A stretch of 64,000 bases of DNA from Methylocystis sp. B8 (GTDB taxonomy: Bacteria; Pseudomonadota; Alphaproteobacteria; Rhizobiales; Beijerinckiaceae), in contig NZ_VBTZ01000005.1 of NCBI RefSeq assembly GCF_005771425.1, positions 124,001-188,000 of the forward strand, given 5' to 3'. The notes below the pieces were generated by a model. That model searched no databases. It was not told where the DNA came from and saw nothing but the letters and a program-made list of their open reading frames with translations. A program made the translations under genes and the position numbers. Shown here piece after piece: positions 8,676 through 17,537 of this stretch. Positions within the stretch are counted from its first letter, which is position 1, and each line of letters opens with the position of its first letter.

Positions 8676-9161
8676 CTACAAATTGGCAAGCGTCGCTTCG
8701 GCCGTTGAGACAGTGGCCTCGCCCGAATTCTCCTCGACGTTGATCCATTTGACGACGCCGTCATCGATGAGCGCCGAATACCGCTTGCCACGCACGCCCA
8801 AGCCCGGCGCGGTGAGATCGAGTTCGAGCCCGAGCGCTTTGGCGAAGGTCGCCGAGCCGTCCGCGAGCGCGTCGATCTTGCCGCCGCCCCCCGACTCCTT
8901 CACCCAGGCGTCGAGCGCAAAGATGTCGTTGACCGCCGTGACCGCCACCACCTGCACGCCCTTCGATTTGATTTCATCCGCCTTGGCGATGAAGCCCGGC
9001 AGATGTTTCTTGTGGCAGGTCGGCGTATAGGCCCCGGGAACGCTGAAGAGCGCCACCCTACGTCCCGCGAAATAGTCCTTTGTGCTGACCGGCTCGGGGC
9101 CATTCTTGCCCATGACGGTCAGCTTGACGTCGGGGAGCCGGTCTCCAGCTTGAATTGTCAT
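8676..9161 (-). CDS. Peroxiredoxin (Prx5-type)
   Basis: A 161-residue thiol peroxidase starting MTIQAGDRLPDVKLTV. The peroxidatic motif PGAYTPTCHKKHLPGF holds the catalytic cysteine. VTAVNDIFALDAW and RGKRYSALIDDG are typical of the Prx5 / glutaredoxin-type subgroup. It reduces hydrogen peroxide and organic hydroperoxides with glutathione/glutaredoxin or thioredoxin. An upstream in-frame extension exists but the ATG at 9161 begins the conserved domain. It is convergent with pgk. Confidence 0.93.
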   Translation of the reverse strand: MTIQAGDRLPDVKLTVMGKNGPEPVSTKDYFAGRRVALFSVPGAYTPTCHKKHLPGFIAKADEIKSKGVQVVAVTAVNDIFALDAWVKESGGGGKIDALADGSATFAKALGLELDLTAPGLGVRGKRYSALIDDGVVKWINVEENSGEATVSTAEATLANL

Positions 9162-9320
9162 GCCCAATCTCTCGCTCTGGTGTAAGGTGAGGCTTAGTCT
9201 AGATAGCGCATTTCCCATTCTTGTGTCGCGTCGAGCGTCGCGTTGCGGCCGCTCTTGTGAGCTTCGCGGAGCCGAGGCAACATGCGCGCAGCCGGCGCAG
9301 CGATTCTGGAGGACATGCCA

Positions 9321-9821
9321 ATGTCAGATTCTCGAAACGATGGAAGCGGCAAGACGCCGCCTGACGCGTGGGTATGGAGCCAGTATCGCGGCGAGTCGCC
9401 GGATTCATCCGCTCCACTTGGGTTGGCCCGCGCGTCGAAGACCGAGGAACCGTCGGCGACTCGGGCCGCAGTCGATCCACCGCCGCCTCCGCGCGGCGGC
9501 GCCGGCGGGGGAGCGATCGCCTTTATCGTGGCGCTCGCCATTCTGACCCTCGCCGCCGCATCCTGGTGGCTCGCCGCCTCGCGTTCGCCGCCGCCCCCAG
9601 TTGCGCCCGATGCGCCGCCCGTTGAAGAACGCGGCGCGCTTCCAGCGCCCGTAGACGTCCCGCCGCCCGAACCTGCCGCCCCGACGACGCAAGAGGGCGC
9701 CGCGCCGCCGGCCGATGCTGCTCCGCCAGCCGCGGCAGCCACCGACCAAGGCCAACAGCCAGGCGCGACGAACGAGCCCGGAGAAAAGCGTAAAAAGTCC
9801 AAGAGACATCACCGCGACTAG
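9321..9821 (+). CDS. Single-pass membrane protein with Pro/Ala-rich tail
   Basis: 166 residues from ATG 9321, preceded by GGAGG at a good distance. The N-terminal 60 residues are polar. A membrane segment (AIAFIVALAILTLAAASWWLA) spans about residues 67-87, followed by a long Pro/Ala/Glu-rich, probably disordered periplasmic region and a basic tail (KRKKSKRHHRD). No enzymatic motif. The low-complexity tail resembles periplasmic spacers. Family unknown. Confidence 0.65.
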   Translation: MSDSRNDGSGKTPPDAWVWSQYRGESPDSSAPLGLARASKTEEPSATRAAVDPPPPPRGGAGGGAIAFIVALAILTLAAASWWLAASRSPPPPVAPDAPPVEERGALPAPVDVPPPEPAAPTTQEGAAPPADAAPPAAAATDQGQQPGATNEPGEKRKKSKRHHRD

Positions 9822-9830
9822 AGCGCGGCT

Positions 9831-9859
9831 CGCGAAAAGGCGGAAGCGGGTTTTTCGCG
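9831..9859. repeat. Palindromic element after the membrane-protein gene
   Basis: CGCGAAAA at 9831-9838 pairs with TTTTTCGCG at 9851-9859 around a 12-base centre. The T-run on the right arm could make it act as a terminator for the gene ending at 9821. The short G/C-poor arms look like an interspersed alphaproteobacterial palindrome. Confidence 0.5.
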
Positions 9860-9884
9860 TAAAGCGCGCCCTAACTCTATCATC

Positions 9885-9932
9885 GATCACGTTATTCGCA
9901 TTTGGGCGATTTCGCCCAAATGCGGCGTGATC
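9885..9932. repeat. Long nested palindrome
   Basis: An inner 11-bp perfect stem (GCATTTGGGCG at 9898-9908 with CGCCCAAATGC at 9913-9923, loop ATTT) is enclosed by a second 7-bp stem (GATCACG at 9885 with CGTGATC at 9926). It lies between two convergent genes and lacks a T-tract, so it reads as a BIME/REP-like repeat that could stabilise mRNA 3' ends from both sides. Confidence 0.6.
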
Positions 9933-9941
9933 TCGCGTCGA

Positions 9942-10376
9942 TCAGGTGCGCCAGGGATGCTCGGGAAGGTCGCAAACGCCGAGCGTCTCGACGCCGGCCC
10001 ACGCAACCGCGTGATCATTATCGACGGAGGAGCCGCTGACGCCGATGGCGCCGATCATCACGCCGTCAGCATCGACGATGGGGAGGCCGCCCGGAAAGGT
10101 GATAAGCCCATCATTCGAGTGCTCGATGCCGTAAAGCGGACCGCCCGGCTGCGACAGCTTGCCGATCTGACCGGTCGGCATGCCAAAGAAAACGGCGGTC
10201 TTCGCTTTCTTCATCGCAATGTCGATGCTGCCGACCCAGGCGTCGTCCATCCGCTCAAACGCCTTTAGAACGCCGCCAGAATCGACGACGGCGATACACA
10301 TCTGAGTTTTAAGCTCGATCGCCTTCCGACGCGCCGCGGCGATCGCCTTGTGAGCCTGTTCGATCGAAACATGCAT
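9942..10376 (-). CDS. HbpS/GlcG-family protein
   Basis: 144 residues matching the HbpS/GlcG (PF03928) fold: [34 protein letters not shown], then the conserved PTGQIG and [20 protein letters not shown] segments. Members bind haem or corrinoid or accompany glycolate-like oxidation genes; several have no known role. No signal peptide is visible. It stands alone here, so the context does not refine its function. Confidence 0.85.
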   Translation of the reverse strand: MHVSIEQAHKAIAAARRKAIELKTQMCIAVVDSGGVLKAFERMDDAWVGSIDIAMKKAKTAVFFGMPTGQIGKLSQPGGPLYGIEHSNDGLITFPGGLPIVDADGVMIGAIGVSGSSVDNDHAVAWAGVETLGVCDLPEHPWRT

Positions 10377-10457
10377 CCGCCGATCTCCCTATTAGAAATT
10401 GGTTCGGGCTCTTGGCGCAAAGCTAGAGCGCTAAGCGCTTGAGCGCAGACCTCGCGA

Positions 10458-11189
10458 TTAATTCGCGGGAATCTCGAGCGCGCGCGCGATCAACGCCTTC
10501 GCTTCTTCGCTGTCCCACGCGGCCGGGCCGTTCATCAGGCCGATCTGGCAACCGTCGGGGCCAATAAGCAACGTGGTCGGCAGGCCCAACGCCTTCCCTG
10601 ACTGCTTCATCTCGTAAAAGATGTTGGCCTTGGGGTCGCTGTAATAGGTCAGCGACTTGACGCCCGTCTCGGCGAGAAACGCTTTCGCCCTCTCAAGACG
10701 CGTCGTGTCGACGTTGACGGCGACGACCTGGAAATTCTGTCCGGCGAACGCCTCTTGCAGCCTGTCGAGCGCCGGCATCTCAGCGCGGCAAGGCACGCAC
10801 CAGGTCGCCCAGATGTTGAAAAGCGCCGTCTTGCCCTTGAAGGAGGCGAGCGACACCGGCGCGCCGTCCGGTCCGTCGAAGGAATAGTCTGGCAGCGGCT
10901 CCGGCTTCGCGGCGATCGTCATCGCCGCGACCTCGCCCTTGGCAAGATCCTTCACATTGGCGGCGACCTTGGCCGATGTCGCGCAAGCAGCGTCGCTGTC
11001 GGACGCCGGGGCCGCGCTCTGCTGCGCCGTTCCGGCGGGTTTCGCGCCTTCGTCATCCGCGCTTCCGGGCGGTTTCTTGCCGCCCATGCTGCCGATCACG
11101 TATAGAAACGCCACGCTCGCCGCCATTGTGATCAGCGCCGCCTTCGCGACAAACAGGAACGATCGCTGGGGCGGCGGCGGTTTCGACAT
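10458..11189 (-). CDS. tlpA: TlpA-like membrane-anchored thioredoxin
   Basis: 243 residues from the ATG at 11189 (longer in-frame extensions run into argH on the other strand and are rejected). An N-terminal anchor ([21 protein letters not shown], residues about 12-32) is followed by a Pro/Ala linker and a thioredoxin domain with the redox motif [18 protein letters not shown] and a cis-proline segment [13 protein letters not shown]. TlpA-type proteins reduce periplasmic thiols, classically for cytochrome oxidase copper-site assembly. It is divergent from argH with only 25 bases between the starts; tlpA-argH adjacency is common in Rhizobiales. Confidence 0.9.
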   Translation of the reverse strand: MSKPPPPQRSFLFVAKAALITMAASVAFLYVIGSMGGKKPPGSADDEGAKPAGTAQQSAAPASDSDAACATSAKVAANVKDLAKGEVAAMTIAAKPEPLPDYSFDGPDGAPVSLASFKGKTALFNIWATWCVPCRAEMPALDRLQEAFAGQNFQVVAVNVDTTRLERAKAFLAETGVKSLTYYSDPKANIFYEMKQSGKALGLPTTLLIGPDGCQIGLMNGPAAWDSEEAKALIARALEIPAN

Positions 11190-11214
11190 GAGAGCGCAGT
11201 CTCCGAGGCTAAAA

Positions 11215-12600
11215 ATGACGAGCAAGATATGGGGCGGACGCTTCCAAAGCGCAACCGACGCGGTTCTGGAGGCGATCAACGTTTCGATCGACTTCGATAA
11301 GCGCCTCAGCTTGCAGGATGTCCGCGGCTCGCTCGCCCATGTCGCCATGTTGGCTGAAACCGGAATCGTTTCGCGCGACGACGCGGCGAAGATCGCCGAA
11401 GGGTTGGAGCGGGTCAAAGAGGACATCGAGAACGGACGTTTCGAATTCTCGCGCGCGCTCGAAGACATTCACATGAATGTCGAGTCGCGGCTTGCCGAAC
11501 TGATTGGGCCAGCGGCGGGGCGCCTACATACGGCGCGCTCGCGCAATGATCAGGTAGCGACCGATTTTCGCCTTTACATCCGCGATGAGATTGACGCGCT
11601 CGATCGCGAACTCGCGGACCTGCAAACTGCGCTTGCGACCCGCGCGCTGCAGGAAGCGGCGAGCGTCATGCCGGGCTTTACGCATCTCCAATCAGCGCAG
11701 CCGGTGACGCTCGGCCATCATCTTCTCGCCTATGTCGAGATGACCGCACGCGACCGAGGGCGTCTGCGCGACGCGCGCGCCCGCTTGAACGAATGTCCGC
11801 TCGGCGCCGCGGCGCTCGCCGGCACGAGCTTTCCGATCGACCGCGAGATGACGGCGCAAGCGCTTGGCTTCGATCGGCCGACGGCGAATTCGCTCGACAG
11901 CGTCTCCGATCGGGACTTCGTTTTGGAGACGCTGAGCGCGGCGGCGATTTGCGCGACGCATCTGTCCCGCTTCGCCGAAGAGATCGTGCTTTGGACGACG
12001 CCGCAATTCGGCTTCATCGCGCTCTCCGACAAATTCACCACCGGCTCGTCGATCATGCCGCAGAAGCGCAATCCCGACGCCGCCGAACTCGCGCGCGGCA
12101 AGTCGGGTCGCGTGATCGGCGCGCTCGTCGCGCTGCTCGTCGTCATGAAGGGCCTGCCGCTCGCCTATTCGAAGGACATGCAGGAAGATAAGGAGGGCGC
12201 CTTTGACGCGCTCGACACGCTGTCGCTCTGCATTGCTGCGCTCGCGGGCATGGTCCGCGACATGCGTGTTGATCGTGCGCGCATGAAGGCGGCCGCCGGC
12301 GCGGGCTATGCGACCGCGACCGATCTCGCCGATTGGCTGGTGCGAGCGCTTTCGCTTCCATTCCGCGAGGCGCATCACGTCACCGGCCGCATCGTCGCGC
12401 TCGCCGAAGCGCGCGGCGCGGGCCTCGAAGATTTGACGCTTGAGGAAATGAAAAGCGTCGAGCCGCGCATCAACGTCGAAGTGTTCAACGTGCTCGGCGT
12501 TGAAAAGTCGGTGCAGAGCCGCAAAAGCTTTGGAGGCGCGTCCCCCGATAATGTGCGCGCCGCCGCGCAGGCCTGGCTCGACAGGCTGAAGGCCGAATGA
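11215..12600 (+). CDS. argH: Argininosuccinate lyase
   Basis: 461 residues from [10 protein letters not shown]. The fumarase/aspartase superfamily signature is [30 protein letters not shown] and [17 protein letters not shown] are also diagnostic. It splits argininosuccinate into arginine and fumarate, the last step of arginine synthesis; argD and argF lie at 48563-50703. It heads an operon in which each of the next three genes overlaps its predecessor by four bases. The usual lptM-lysA neighbours are instead at 23863-25453. Confidence 0.97.
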   Translation: MTSKIWGGRFQSATDAVLEAINVSIDFDKRLSLQDVRGSLAHVAMLAETGIVSRDDAAKIAEGLERVKEDIENGRFEFSRALEDIHMNVESRLAELIGPAAGRLHTARSRNDQVATDFRLYIRDEIDALDRELADLQTALATRALQEAASVMPGFTHLQSAQPVTLGHHLLAYVEMTARDRGRLRDARARLNECPLGAAALAGTSFPIDREMTAQALGFDRPTANSLDSVSDRDFVLETLSAAAICATHLSRFAEEIVLWTTPQFGFIALSDKFTTGSSIMPQKRNPDAAELARGKSGRVIGALVALLVVMKGLPLAYSKDMQEDKEGAFDALDTLSLCIAALAGMVRDMRVDRARMKAAAGAGYATATDLADWLVRALSLPFREAHHVTGRIVALAEARGAGLEDLTLEEMKSVEPRINVEVFNVLGVEKSVQSRKSFGGASPDNVRAAAQAWLDRLKAE

Positions 12601-13208
12601 ACGAGTTCCCGGCGCGACTCTATCTCGCGACCCCGCCGCTGGCTGACGCGGCGGATTTTGCGCCTGCGCTCAACGAGGCGCTGACTGCTGGCGACGTTGC
12701 GAGTCTGCTCATTCGTTTCGCGGGCGCCGACGAGCGCGCCAATGAAGCGATCGTGCGCGCGCTGGCGCCAACTGCGCAAGAGAAGGATGTCGCCGTTCTC
12801 GTGGCCGCGGCGCCAAATGTCGCGCTGCGCGCCGGCGCTGATGGCGCGCATGTTTCGGGTTGCGGCGAAGCGCTTGCCGACGCGATCAAGAAATTGTCGC
12901 CGCGCTACATCGTCGGCGCCGGCGATCTCGAAACGCGCGACGACGCGATGCGCGCCGGCGAAGCAGGCGCGGATTATGTGATGTTTTCGGATCTCAATCA
13001 CGAAGCGTTGGTTGAGCGCGTCGCCTGGTGGGCGGAACTTTTCAACACGCCCTGCGTCGCCAGCGCCAATACGCTCGCCAACGTCGCGCCCCTCGCCGAA
13101 GCCGGCGCCGACTTCGTTCTGCTCGACGACGCTGTCTGGAGCGACGCGCGCGGGCCGGCGGCCGCCGTTGCTGAGGCCCAGGCGCGGCTCAAGGGAGAAC
13201 GGCAATGA
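12597..13208 (+). CDS. Degenerate ThiE-like (TMP/TENI family) TIM-barrel protein
   Basis: 203 residues with the TIM-barrel pattern of the thiamine-monophosphate synthase/TENI family ([47 protein letters not shown]). It overlaps argH by four bases (ATGA). The ThiE catalytic landmarks are missing: the QLR-K lysine block is LLIRFAG, the ND-[YR] magnesium/pyrophosphate site is AAAP, HLGQ-D is HVSGC, S-TH is GAGDL and GP-PT is FSDL. It is therefore unlikely to make thiamine phosphate. A good ThiE domain is encoded at 13-1380. Real role unknown. Confidence 0.8.
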   Translation: MNEFPARLYLATPPLADAADFAPALNEALTAGDVASLLIRFAGADERANEAIVRALAPTAQEKDVAVLVAAAPNVALRAGADGAHVSGCGEALADAIKKLSPRYIVGAGDLETRDDAMRAGEAGADYVMFSDLNHEALVERVAWWAELFNTPCVASANTLANVAPLAEAGADFVLLDDAVWSDARGPAAAVAEAQARLKGERQ

Positions 13209-14221
13209 TCCGAGGGCGATCGAGCAAAAGGCTTCCTCATCCTGAGGAGACCCCGAAGGGGTCGTCTCGAAGGACGAGGAAGCCGCTCATTTTTCTATTT
13301 CAATTCGCCCTCGTCCTTCGAGGCTCGCTTCGCTCGCGCCTCCTGGCGACGCTCGCCATCATCGCCATTTTGACGCCTGCCGTCGCGCGCGCGGCCGCGA
13401 ATGGCGCGCCGGTATCGCCCGATCTCGCCTTCGGGGCCTATCAGCGCGGCGATTACACGGGCGCGATGAAGGAGGCGAAGAAGCGCATCGCCGCCAATCC
13501 CAAGGATGCGGCGGCGCTCACCCTTATCGGCCAGCTTTACCTCGAAGGCGCGGGCGTGCCGCGCGATCTCTCGACCGCGATGGAGTGGTTCAAGCGCGGC
13601 GCCGACTCTGGCGACAAAGAAGCGGCATATATCTACGGCGCTGCGGCGCTCAATGGTTCAGGCGCGCAGAAGAACCGCGCCGCCGCCCGCGCCTATCTTG
13701 AAAAGGCGGCGACGCAGGATCACCCCGCAGCCTTGCATCTCCTTGGCGAGATCGCGCTCGAAAATGAGGGCGCCACGTCTGACTTCGGCAGAGCGGCGGA
13801 TTATTTCCGGCGCGCTGCGGCGAAGGGCAACGCGGATTCGCTCTACGCCCTCGGCGTTCTTTACAAGACCGGTCGGGGCGTTCCAAAGGACGAGCGCGAG
13901 GCGGCGGAGTGGTTCAGGCGCGCCGCCGAACTCGACTTCGCGCCGGCGATGGTCGAATTCGCCGTTCTCCAATTCAACGGCGTCGGCGTGCCGCGAGATC
14001 GCAACGCCGCGGCGCAATGGTTTCGCAAAGCGGCGGTGAAGGGCAATGCGGTCGCGCAAAACCGTCTCGCCCATATTCTCGCCCAGGGCCTCGGAGTTGA
14101 GGCTAATCTCACTGAGGCGCGGGAGTGGCGAGATAAATCGCGGGAAGCGGGTCTGAACGATCCCTCGCTGGATTATCTCTCAAACGCGTCCGAGCCGCCG
14201 AAGCCAACCGTCGGCAAATGA
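13205..14221 (+). CDS. Exported Sel1-repeat protein
   Basis: 338 residues; overlaps the preceding gene by four bases. From about residue 75 onward the product is a series of Sel1-like alpha/alpha repeats (for example GAGVPRDLSTAMEWFKRGADSG, GRGVPKDEREAAEWFRRAAELD, GVGVPRDRNAAAQWFRKAAVKG). Such solenoids are protein-interaction scaffolds, often periplasmic. A signal-like stretch (LLATLAIIAILTPAVARAAA) lies near residues 46-65, an unusually long way in, because residues 10-45 are encoded by an interspersed palindromic repeat. A start closer to the hydrophobic stretch is possible but I see no better ribosome site. Confidence 0.85.
   Translation: MIRGRSSKRLPHPEETPKGSSRRTRKPLIFLFQFALVLRGSLRSRLLATLAIIAILTPAVARAAANGAPVSPDLAFGAYQRGDYTGAMKEAKKRIAANPKDAAALTLIGQLYLEGAGVPRDLSTAMEWFKRGADSGDKEAAYIYGAAALNGSGAQKNRAAARAYLEKAATQDHPAALHLLGEIALENEGATSDFGRAADYFRRAAAKGNADSLYALGVLYKTGRGVPKDEREAAEWFRRAAELDFAPAMVEFAVLQFNGVGVPRDRNAAAQWFRKAAVKGNAVAQNRLAHILAQGLGVEANLTEAREWRDKSREAGLNDPSLDYLSNASEPPKPTVGK
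13232..13345. repeat. Interspersed palindromic repeat inside the Sel1 gene 5' end
   Basis: The left unit CTTCCTCATCCTGAGG...CCCCGAAGGGG...TCTCGAAGGACGAGGAAG (13232-13282) is an imperfect palindrome. A second related arm, CTCGTCCTTCGAGGCTCGCTT, starts near 13310. The CCTCATCCTGAGG / CGAAGGACGAGG arrangement is the form of a common Rhizobiales intergenic palindrome, normally non-coding. Here it is read through in frame and supplies residues about 10-45. Confidence 0.75.
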
Positions 14222-15111
14222 GCGCCGCCGCGAGCGCGGCGACGCTGCGGACAGTCGCCTTCTTGCGCCGTTTCGTTAAGCCGCACATCCAATCGCTGAC
14301 GGCGCCTTTGCGAGCCGTTCAGGCGCTCGTCGAAAGATTCTCTCCCGAACGACGCGCGCCTTTTGCGCCGCAAGTTTCCGGCGATTGGAATCCTACTTCC
14401 GGCGCTGCGGTCGCAACGCTGTTCTATCTCCATGGCGGCGCCTTTCTCATCGGTTCGCCGCGGCTTTTTCGCTATGCTTCGCGGGAGTTCGCGCACGCGG
14501 GCTTTGACGTCTTCGCGCCGGCCTATCGGCTTGCCCCTGAGCATATCTTTCCGGCCGCGCTCGAAGATGTGCTGCGCGCCTACCGAACTTTTATCGAGGC
14601 GCGGCCAGGACCTTTCGTCATTGTTGGAGATTCGGCTGGCGGCGGGCTTGCGGTCTCTTTGATGCTGCGCATCCGCGATGAAGGCTTGCCGCCGCCCGTC
14701 GCCGCGGCGCTGTCTTCGCCTTGGGTCGATCTTGCCGCAAGCGGCGCCTCGATGCGCGAGAATGAAGAGCGTGACCCTCTGTTTACCCGCAAGGACATCC
14801 TCCTCGGCGCCCGAGCGGTTCTCGGACGCCAAAGCGCAAGAAATCCGCTCGCTTCGCCGATCTATGCCGATCTTTCCGGCCTACCGCCGATGCTCGTTCA
14901 CGTCGGCGCTGACGAAGCACTGAGGGACGACTCGACGCGGCTTGTCGCGCATGCGCGCCAAGCGGGAGTCGACGCGCGACTCGAGACGTGGCCTTGCGTG
15001 CCTCACGCGTGGCAGTTGATGCGCTTTCTCCCGGAAGCGCGCGAGTCGAGGGCGAAAGCGATTGAATTCTTGAAAGCGCGCGTCGCTCAAACGGCGGCTT
15101 GGGCCGAATAG
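14218..15111 (+). CDS. Alpha/beta hydrolase, HSL (hormone-sensitive lipase) family
   Basis: 297 residues. The oxyanion-hole motif LHGGAFLIGS and the nucleophile elbow VGDSAGGGLAVSL are those of HSL-type esterases (family IV). SSPWVDL, MLVHVGADEALRDDS with the catalytic aspartate, and PHAWQLM with the histidine complete the triad pattern. It should hydrolyse short-chain carboxylic esters in the cytosol. It overlaps the Sel1 gene by four bases and ends the argH operon. Confidence 0.93.
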   Translation: MSAAASAATLRTVAFLRRFVKPHIQSLTAPLRAVQALVERFSPERRAPFAPQVSGDWNPTSGAAVATLFYLHGGAFLIGSPRLFRYASREFAHAGFDVFAPAYRLAPEHIFPAALEDVLRAYRTFIEARPGPFVIVGDSAGGGLAVSLMLRIRDEGLPPPVAAALSSPWVDLAASGASMRENEERDPLFTRKDILLGARAVLGRQSARNPLASPIYADLSGLPPMLVHVGADEALRDDSTRLVAHARQAGVDARLETWPCVPHAWQLMRFLPEARESRAKAIEFLKARVAQTAAWAE

Positions 15112-15127
15112 GCGCCTCTCTCTCCCA

Positions 15128-15562
15128 TCATTCGGCGGCCAAGAGCAATTCCTCCGGCATGCCCCGTCCGGAACGCGTGAGAAAGCGGCGGCACTGCTGC
15201 TCGCGATCGTAGCCGAGCAACGTGCCGAGCATGAAGTCTTCCTCCACCGTGAGGGCGTTGAGCGGCCGCGTTACGAAGGAACGCGCCACGGCGACGAACG
15301 CGGGCCGGCCAAAGAAAAGGTTTACCTTCGCCGGGCTGAGCTCCTGGACGAAGTGATGGATGCCTTGCGCCTCCAGCTTGCCGAGCACCAACTCCAATTC
15401 CTGACGGCTGACGGTCATGAGAAACAGGCCGCGAACGCCACGTCCATATTCGTAGATGTTGTGATGAAAGAGTCGCAGCACCGGCGCAGCATCGGGGGAC
15501 CGAACGCGCGCAGACGACTGGGTCCGAACATCCTGCACAATCAAATTAACTGGCTCAGCCAT
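15128..15562 (-). CDS. DUF2023 family protein
   Basis: 144 residues without signal or membrane segments. FHHNIYEYGRGVRGLFLMT, LEAQGIHHFVQ and NLFFGRPAFVAVAR fit the DUF2023 family, which is usually encoded next to a flavodoxin. Its first 22 bases overlap the flavodoxin gene, so the two are coupled. Function is not known; a role in flavodoxin-linked electron transfer or iron-poor metabolism is inference from context. Confidence 0.75.
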   Translation of the reverse strand: MAEPVNLIVQDVRTQSSARVRSPDAAPVLRLFHHNIYEYGRGVRGLFLMTVSRQELELVLGKLEAQGIHHFVQELSPAKVNLFFGRPAFVAVARSFVTRPLNALTVEEDFMLGTLLGYDREQQCRRFLTRSGRGMPEELLLAAE

Positions 15563-16023
15563 GCCGTCACTCTTTTCTCGGTCATGCCGGATTGGGTGTC
15601 CTGATCCAGGGCGAGGCCCACGAACTTGCCGTCCCGCTCGGCAGTTGAGCCGACATAGTCATAGCCGGCGGTTTCAGTGAAGCCGATCACTTGGGCGCCG
15701 AGAGCCGACACCTCGTCGTAAAGGATGCCCATCGCGTCGACGAAGGAGAGCGGATAGGTCTGCTGGTCGCCGGTGCCGAACAGGGCGACCTTCTTGCCCT
15801 TCAGATTGGCGCCGCGCAGCTTGTCGATGTTCTCTTCCCAATCCGTCTGCAAGGTGCCGTCGCCATAGGTCGGCGAACCCAGAATCAGCAGATGGCAGTT
15901 CTCGAAGTCGTCCGTCGTGGCGTCCTTGATGTCGACAGACCGCCCCTGACATTTCTTCGAAATTTTGGAAGCTACCCCCTTTGTCGCGCCGCCGTCGGAA
16001 CCGAAGATAACCGTGATGCTCAT
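15541..16023 (-). CDS. fldA: Long-chain flavodoxin
   Basis: 160 residues from MSITVIFGSDGGATKG, with the FMN phosphate-binding loop GSDGGAT-G, the isoalloxazine-binding SPTYGDGTLQTDWEE and FGTGDQQTYPLSFVDAMG, and a long-chain insertion with GYDYVGSTAERDGKFVGLALDQD. It transfers single electrons in place of ferredoxin, in iron shortage or to enzymes such as nitrogenase. It is followed by DUF2023 with a 22-base overlap. A NifF function is possible but no nif gene is in the window. Confidence 0.93.
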   Translation of the reverse strand: MSITVIFGSDGGATKGVASKISKKCQGRSVDIKDATTDDFENCHLLILGSPTYGDGTLQTDWEENIDKLRGANLKGKKVALFGTGDQQTYPLSFVDAMGILYDEVSALGAQVIGFTETAGYDYVGSTAERDGKFVGLALDQDTQSGMTEKRVTAWLSQLI

Positions 16024-16401
16024 ACCCGCGCCTCGTCCGCGAAATTTGGCCATCAACATCAGCGGTTACGCCAAGAAAAGCAGAGGAAGCCCCTCAATCG
16101 CGAACACGCCGCTAAAGACCTATGTAATATAGCGCGTCTCTATTGTTTAGAAAAATCAAATATTCTGGAATGAATGTAATTCTCCGCATCTCTACTCTGG
16201 ATTTATTTTAATTCCGAAGCACAGTGTTGATACCGTAGTGATAAGAGAACCGGCCCCGTTTCGCTATCATCGTCAAATCGACACGGACCTTTGGACAGGC
16301 GCTGACTCCATTGGTATGCCGCAGAGCCTGCGAGTCGCCGGCGAAAGCGATCCAATTCTTAAAGCGAGTCGTTCAAGCGTCGGCGTGCGCGCTGATTATC
16401 G
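16024..16401. other. 378-base gene-free stretch upstream of flavodoxin
   Basis: The part from about 16080 to 16250 is clearly AT-richer than the surroundings, as expected for a regulated promoter of the minus-strand flavodoxin gene. TTTAGAA near 16147 followed by TTCTGGAA near 16165 is only weakly reminiscent of iron-responsive half-sites. The part from 16250 to 16401 shows no gene, hairpin or promoter I can defend. Confidence 0.4.
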
Positions 16402-17514
16402 CTAGGCGCTGCCCCATGGACCGGGCGGCGGTGAGAGCGGCGTGCGTCCGTCCTTCGGCAGGAAAGACGTCTCGTCCGCGCGCGACGCATCAATCGCGGC
16501 AAGCTCTTCTCCCGCCAGCGCGACCGGAATGTCTTGGCCTCCCCCGAATTTTACGAGCGCCGCGACGCGCGCGTCGACGCTTGGATGAGTCGCGAGCCAG
16601 CCCGACTCCGGATGAAGCGCGGGCGATTCAATGAAGAAATACTGCATGCGCGAGGGCATGTTCGGAATCGCGCCATGCGCTTCGATCTTGCGCAACGCCG
16701 AAATCATGGCGTCGGGGTTCTTCGTCAATTCGACGCTGCCGGCGTCTGCAAGAAATTCGCGCGAGCGCGATAGCGCAAAGCGGATCAGCACCGAGGCGCC
16801 CCAGCTCAGAGCAATGATGAATAGCGCGACAAGAATGGCGAGAGCGGCGCCGCCATTGCCCTTTCTGTCATTGCTGCCTTCTGGCCGATGCGGCGAGAAA
16901 CCGAAAGGAAAATCCCAGCGGCGAATCGTCAGATCGGCGACGAAGGCGAAGATGCCGGCGAAGATAACGGCGATTACAAGAAGCTGAGCGTCGCGATTAC
17001 GTATATGGGTCAGCTCATGCGCGAGCACCGCTTCCAGTTCAGCGTCGGTCAGATACCGGGTCAAACCGCGAGTCACCGTAATCTTATATTGTCCCTCCCT
17101 GAGCCCCGAGGCGTAGGCGTTGAGCGCGTCACTTTCGATGATCTGCAAAGCAGGAATCGGCACGCCCCGGGAGATGCACAAATTTTCGAGGAGGTTGTAA
17201 ATGCGCGGCGACTCTGCGCGCGACAGATTCGCCGCGCCCGTGGCGAAGTCGATCATCTTCTGGTGGAAGAGATAGGCGATGGCGAACCAGACGCCCGCCG
17301 CGATGACGCCGATCCACCATCCGCGTTTTAGATCGTCGACGGCGAGCGCAAAGATGTAATCGAAAGGCGCGCCTGGCTGCGCATTCATCGCTTCGATGAT
17401 GAGCGCGAAGGAGAACATCAACGCCAGCAGCAGGACGACAAAGCCCGCGAGCAGGAAGGCCGAGCGCAGCCTATTGGCGCGAATGTGAGAATAGAGGCCG
17501 TAGGCTTTGAACAT
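16402..17514 (-). CDS. M48 family zinc metalloprotease (HtpX-like)
   Basis: 370 residues from MFKAYGLYSHIRANRLR. Two N-terminal membrane segments (about 14-37 and 56-78) precede the catalytic HELTH motif, with the third ligand in SREFLADAGSVELT. Two more hydrophobic stretches separate them. The pattern is that of integral membrane M48 peptidases that degrade misfolded membrane proteins. It follows a LemA gene, and M48-LemA pairing is recurrent in bacteria. ATG at 17514 is chosen over an upstream start because the membrane protein begins there. Confidence 0.92.
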   Translation of the reverse strand: MFKAYGLYSHIRANRLRSAFLLAGFVVLLLALMFSFALIIEAMNAQPGAPFDYIFALAVDDLKRGWWIGVIAAGVWFAIAYLFHQKMIDFATGAANLSRAESPRIYNLLENLCISRGVPIPALQIIESDALNAYASGLREGQYKITVTRGLTRYLTDAELEAVLAHELTHIRNRDAQLLVIAVIFAGIFAFVADLTIRRWDFPFGFSPHRPEGSNDRKGNGGAALAILVALFIIALSWGASVLIRFALSRSREFLADAGSVELTKNPDAMISALRKIEAHGAIPNMPSRMQYFFIESPALHPESGWLATHPSVDARVAALVKFGGGQDIPVALAGEELAAIDASRADETSFLPKDGRTPLSPPPGPWGSA

Positions 17515-17537
17515 TATCTTTCCACCGAACTTACGGG

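Noticed and set aside
10939-11214. Longer ArgH start at 10939
   Set aside because: The extension is antisense to tlpA and lacks similarity to Arg[11 protein letters not shown] is the expected beginning.
10458-11468. Longer TlpA start at 11468
   Set aside because: The extra residues lie antisense to argH coding sequence; the anchored protein begins naturally at 11189.
13232-13345. CRISPR-like repeat
   Set aside because: Only one pair of palindromic arms, no spacers and no cas genes.
16147-16172. Irr/ICE box upstream of flavodoxin
   Set aside because: Only one half-site resembles the motif and the spacing is wrong.
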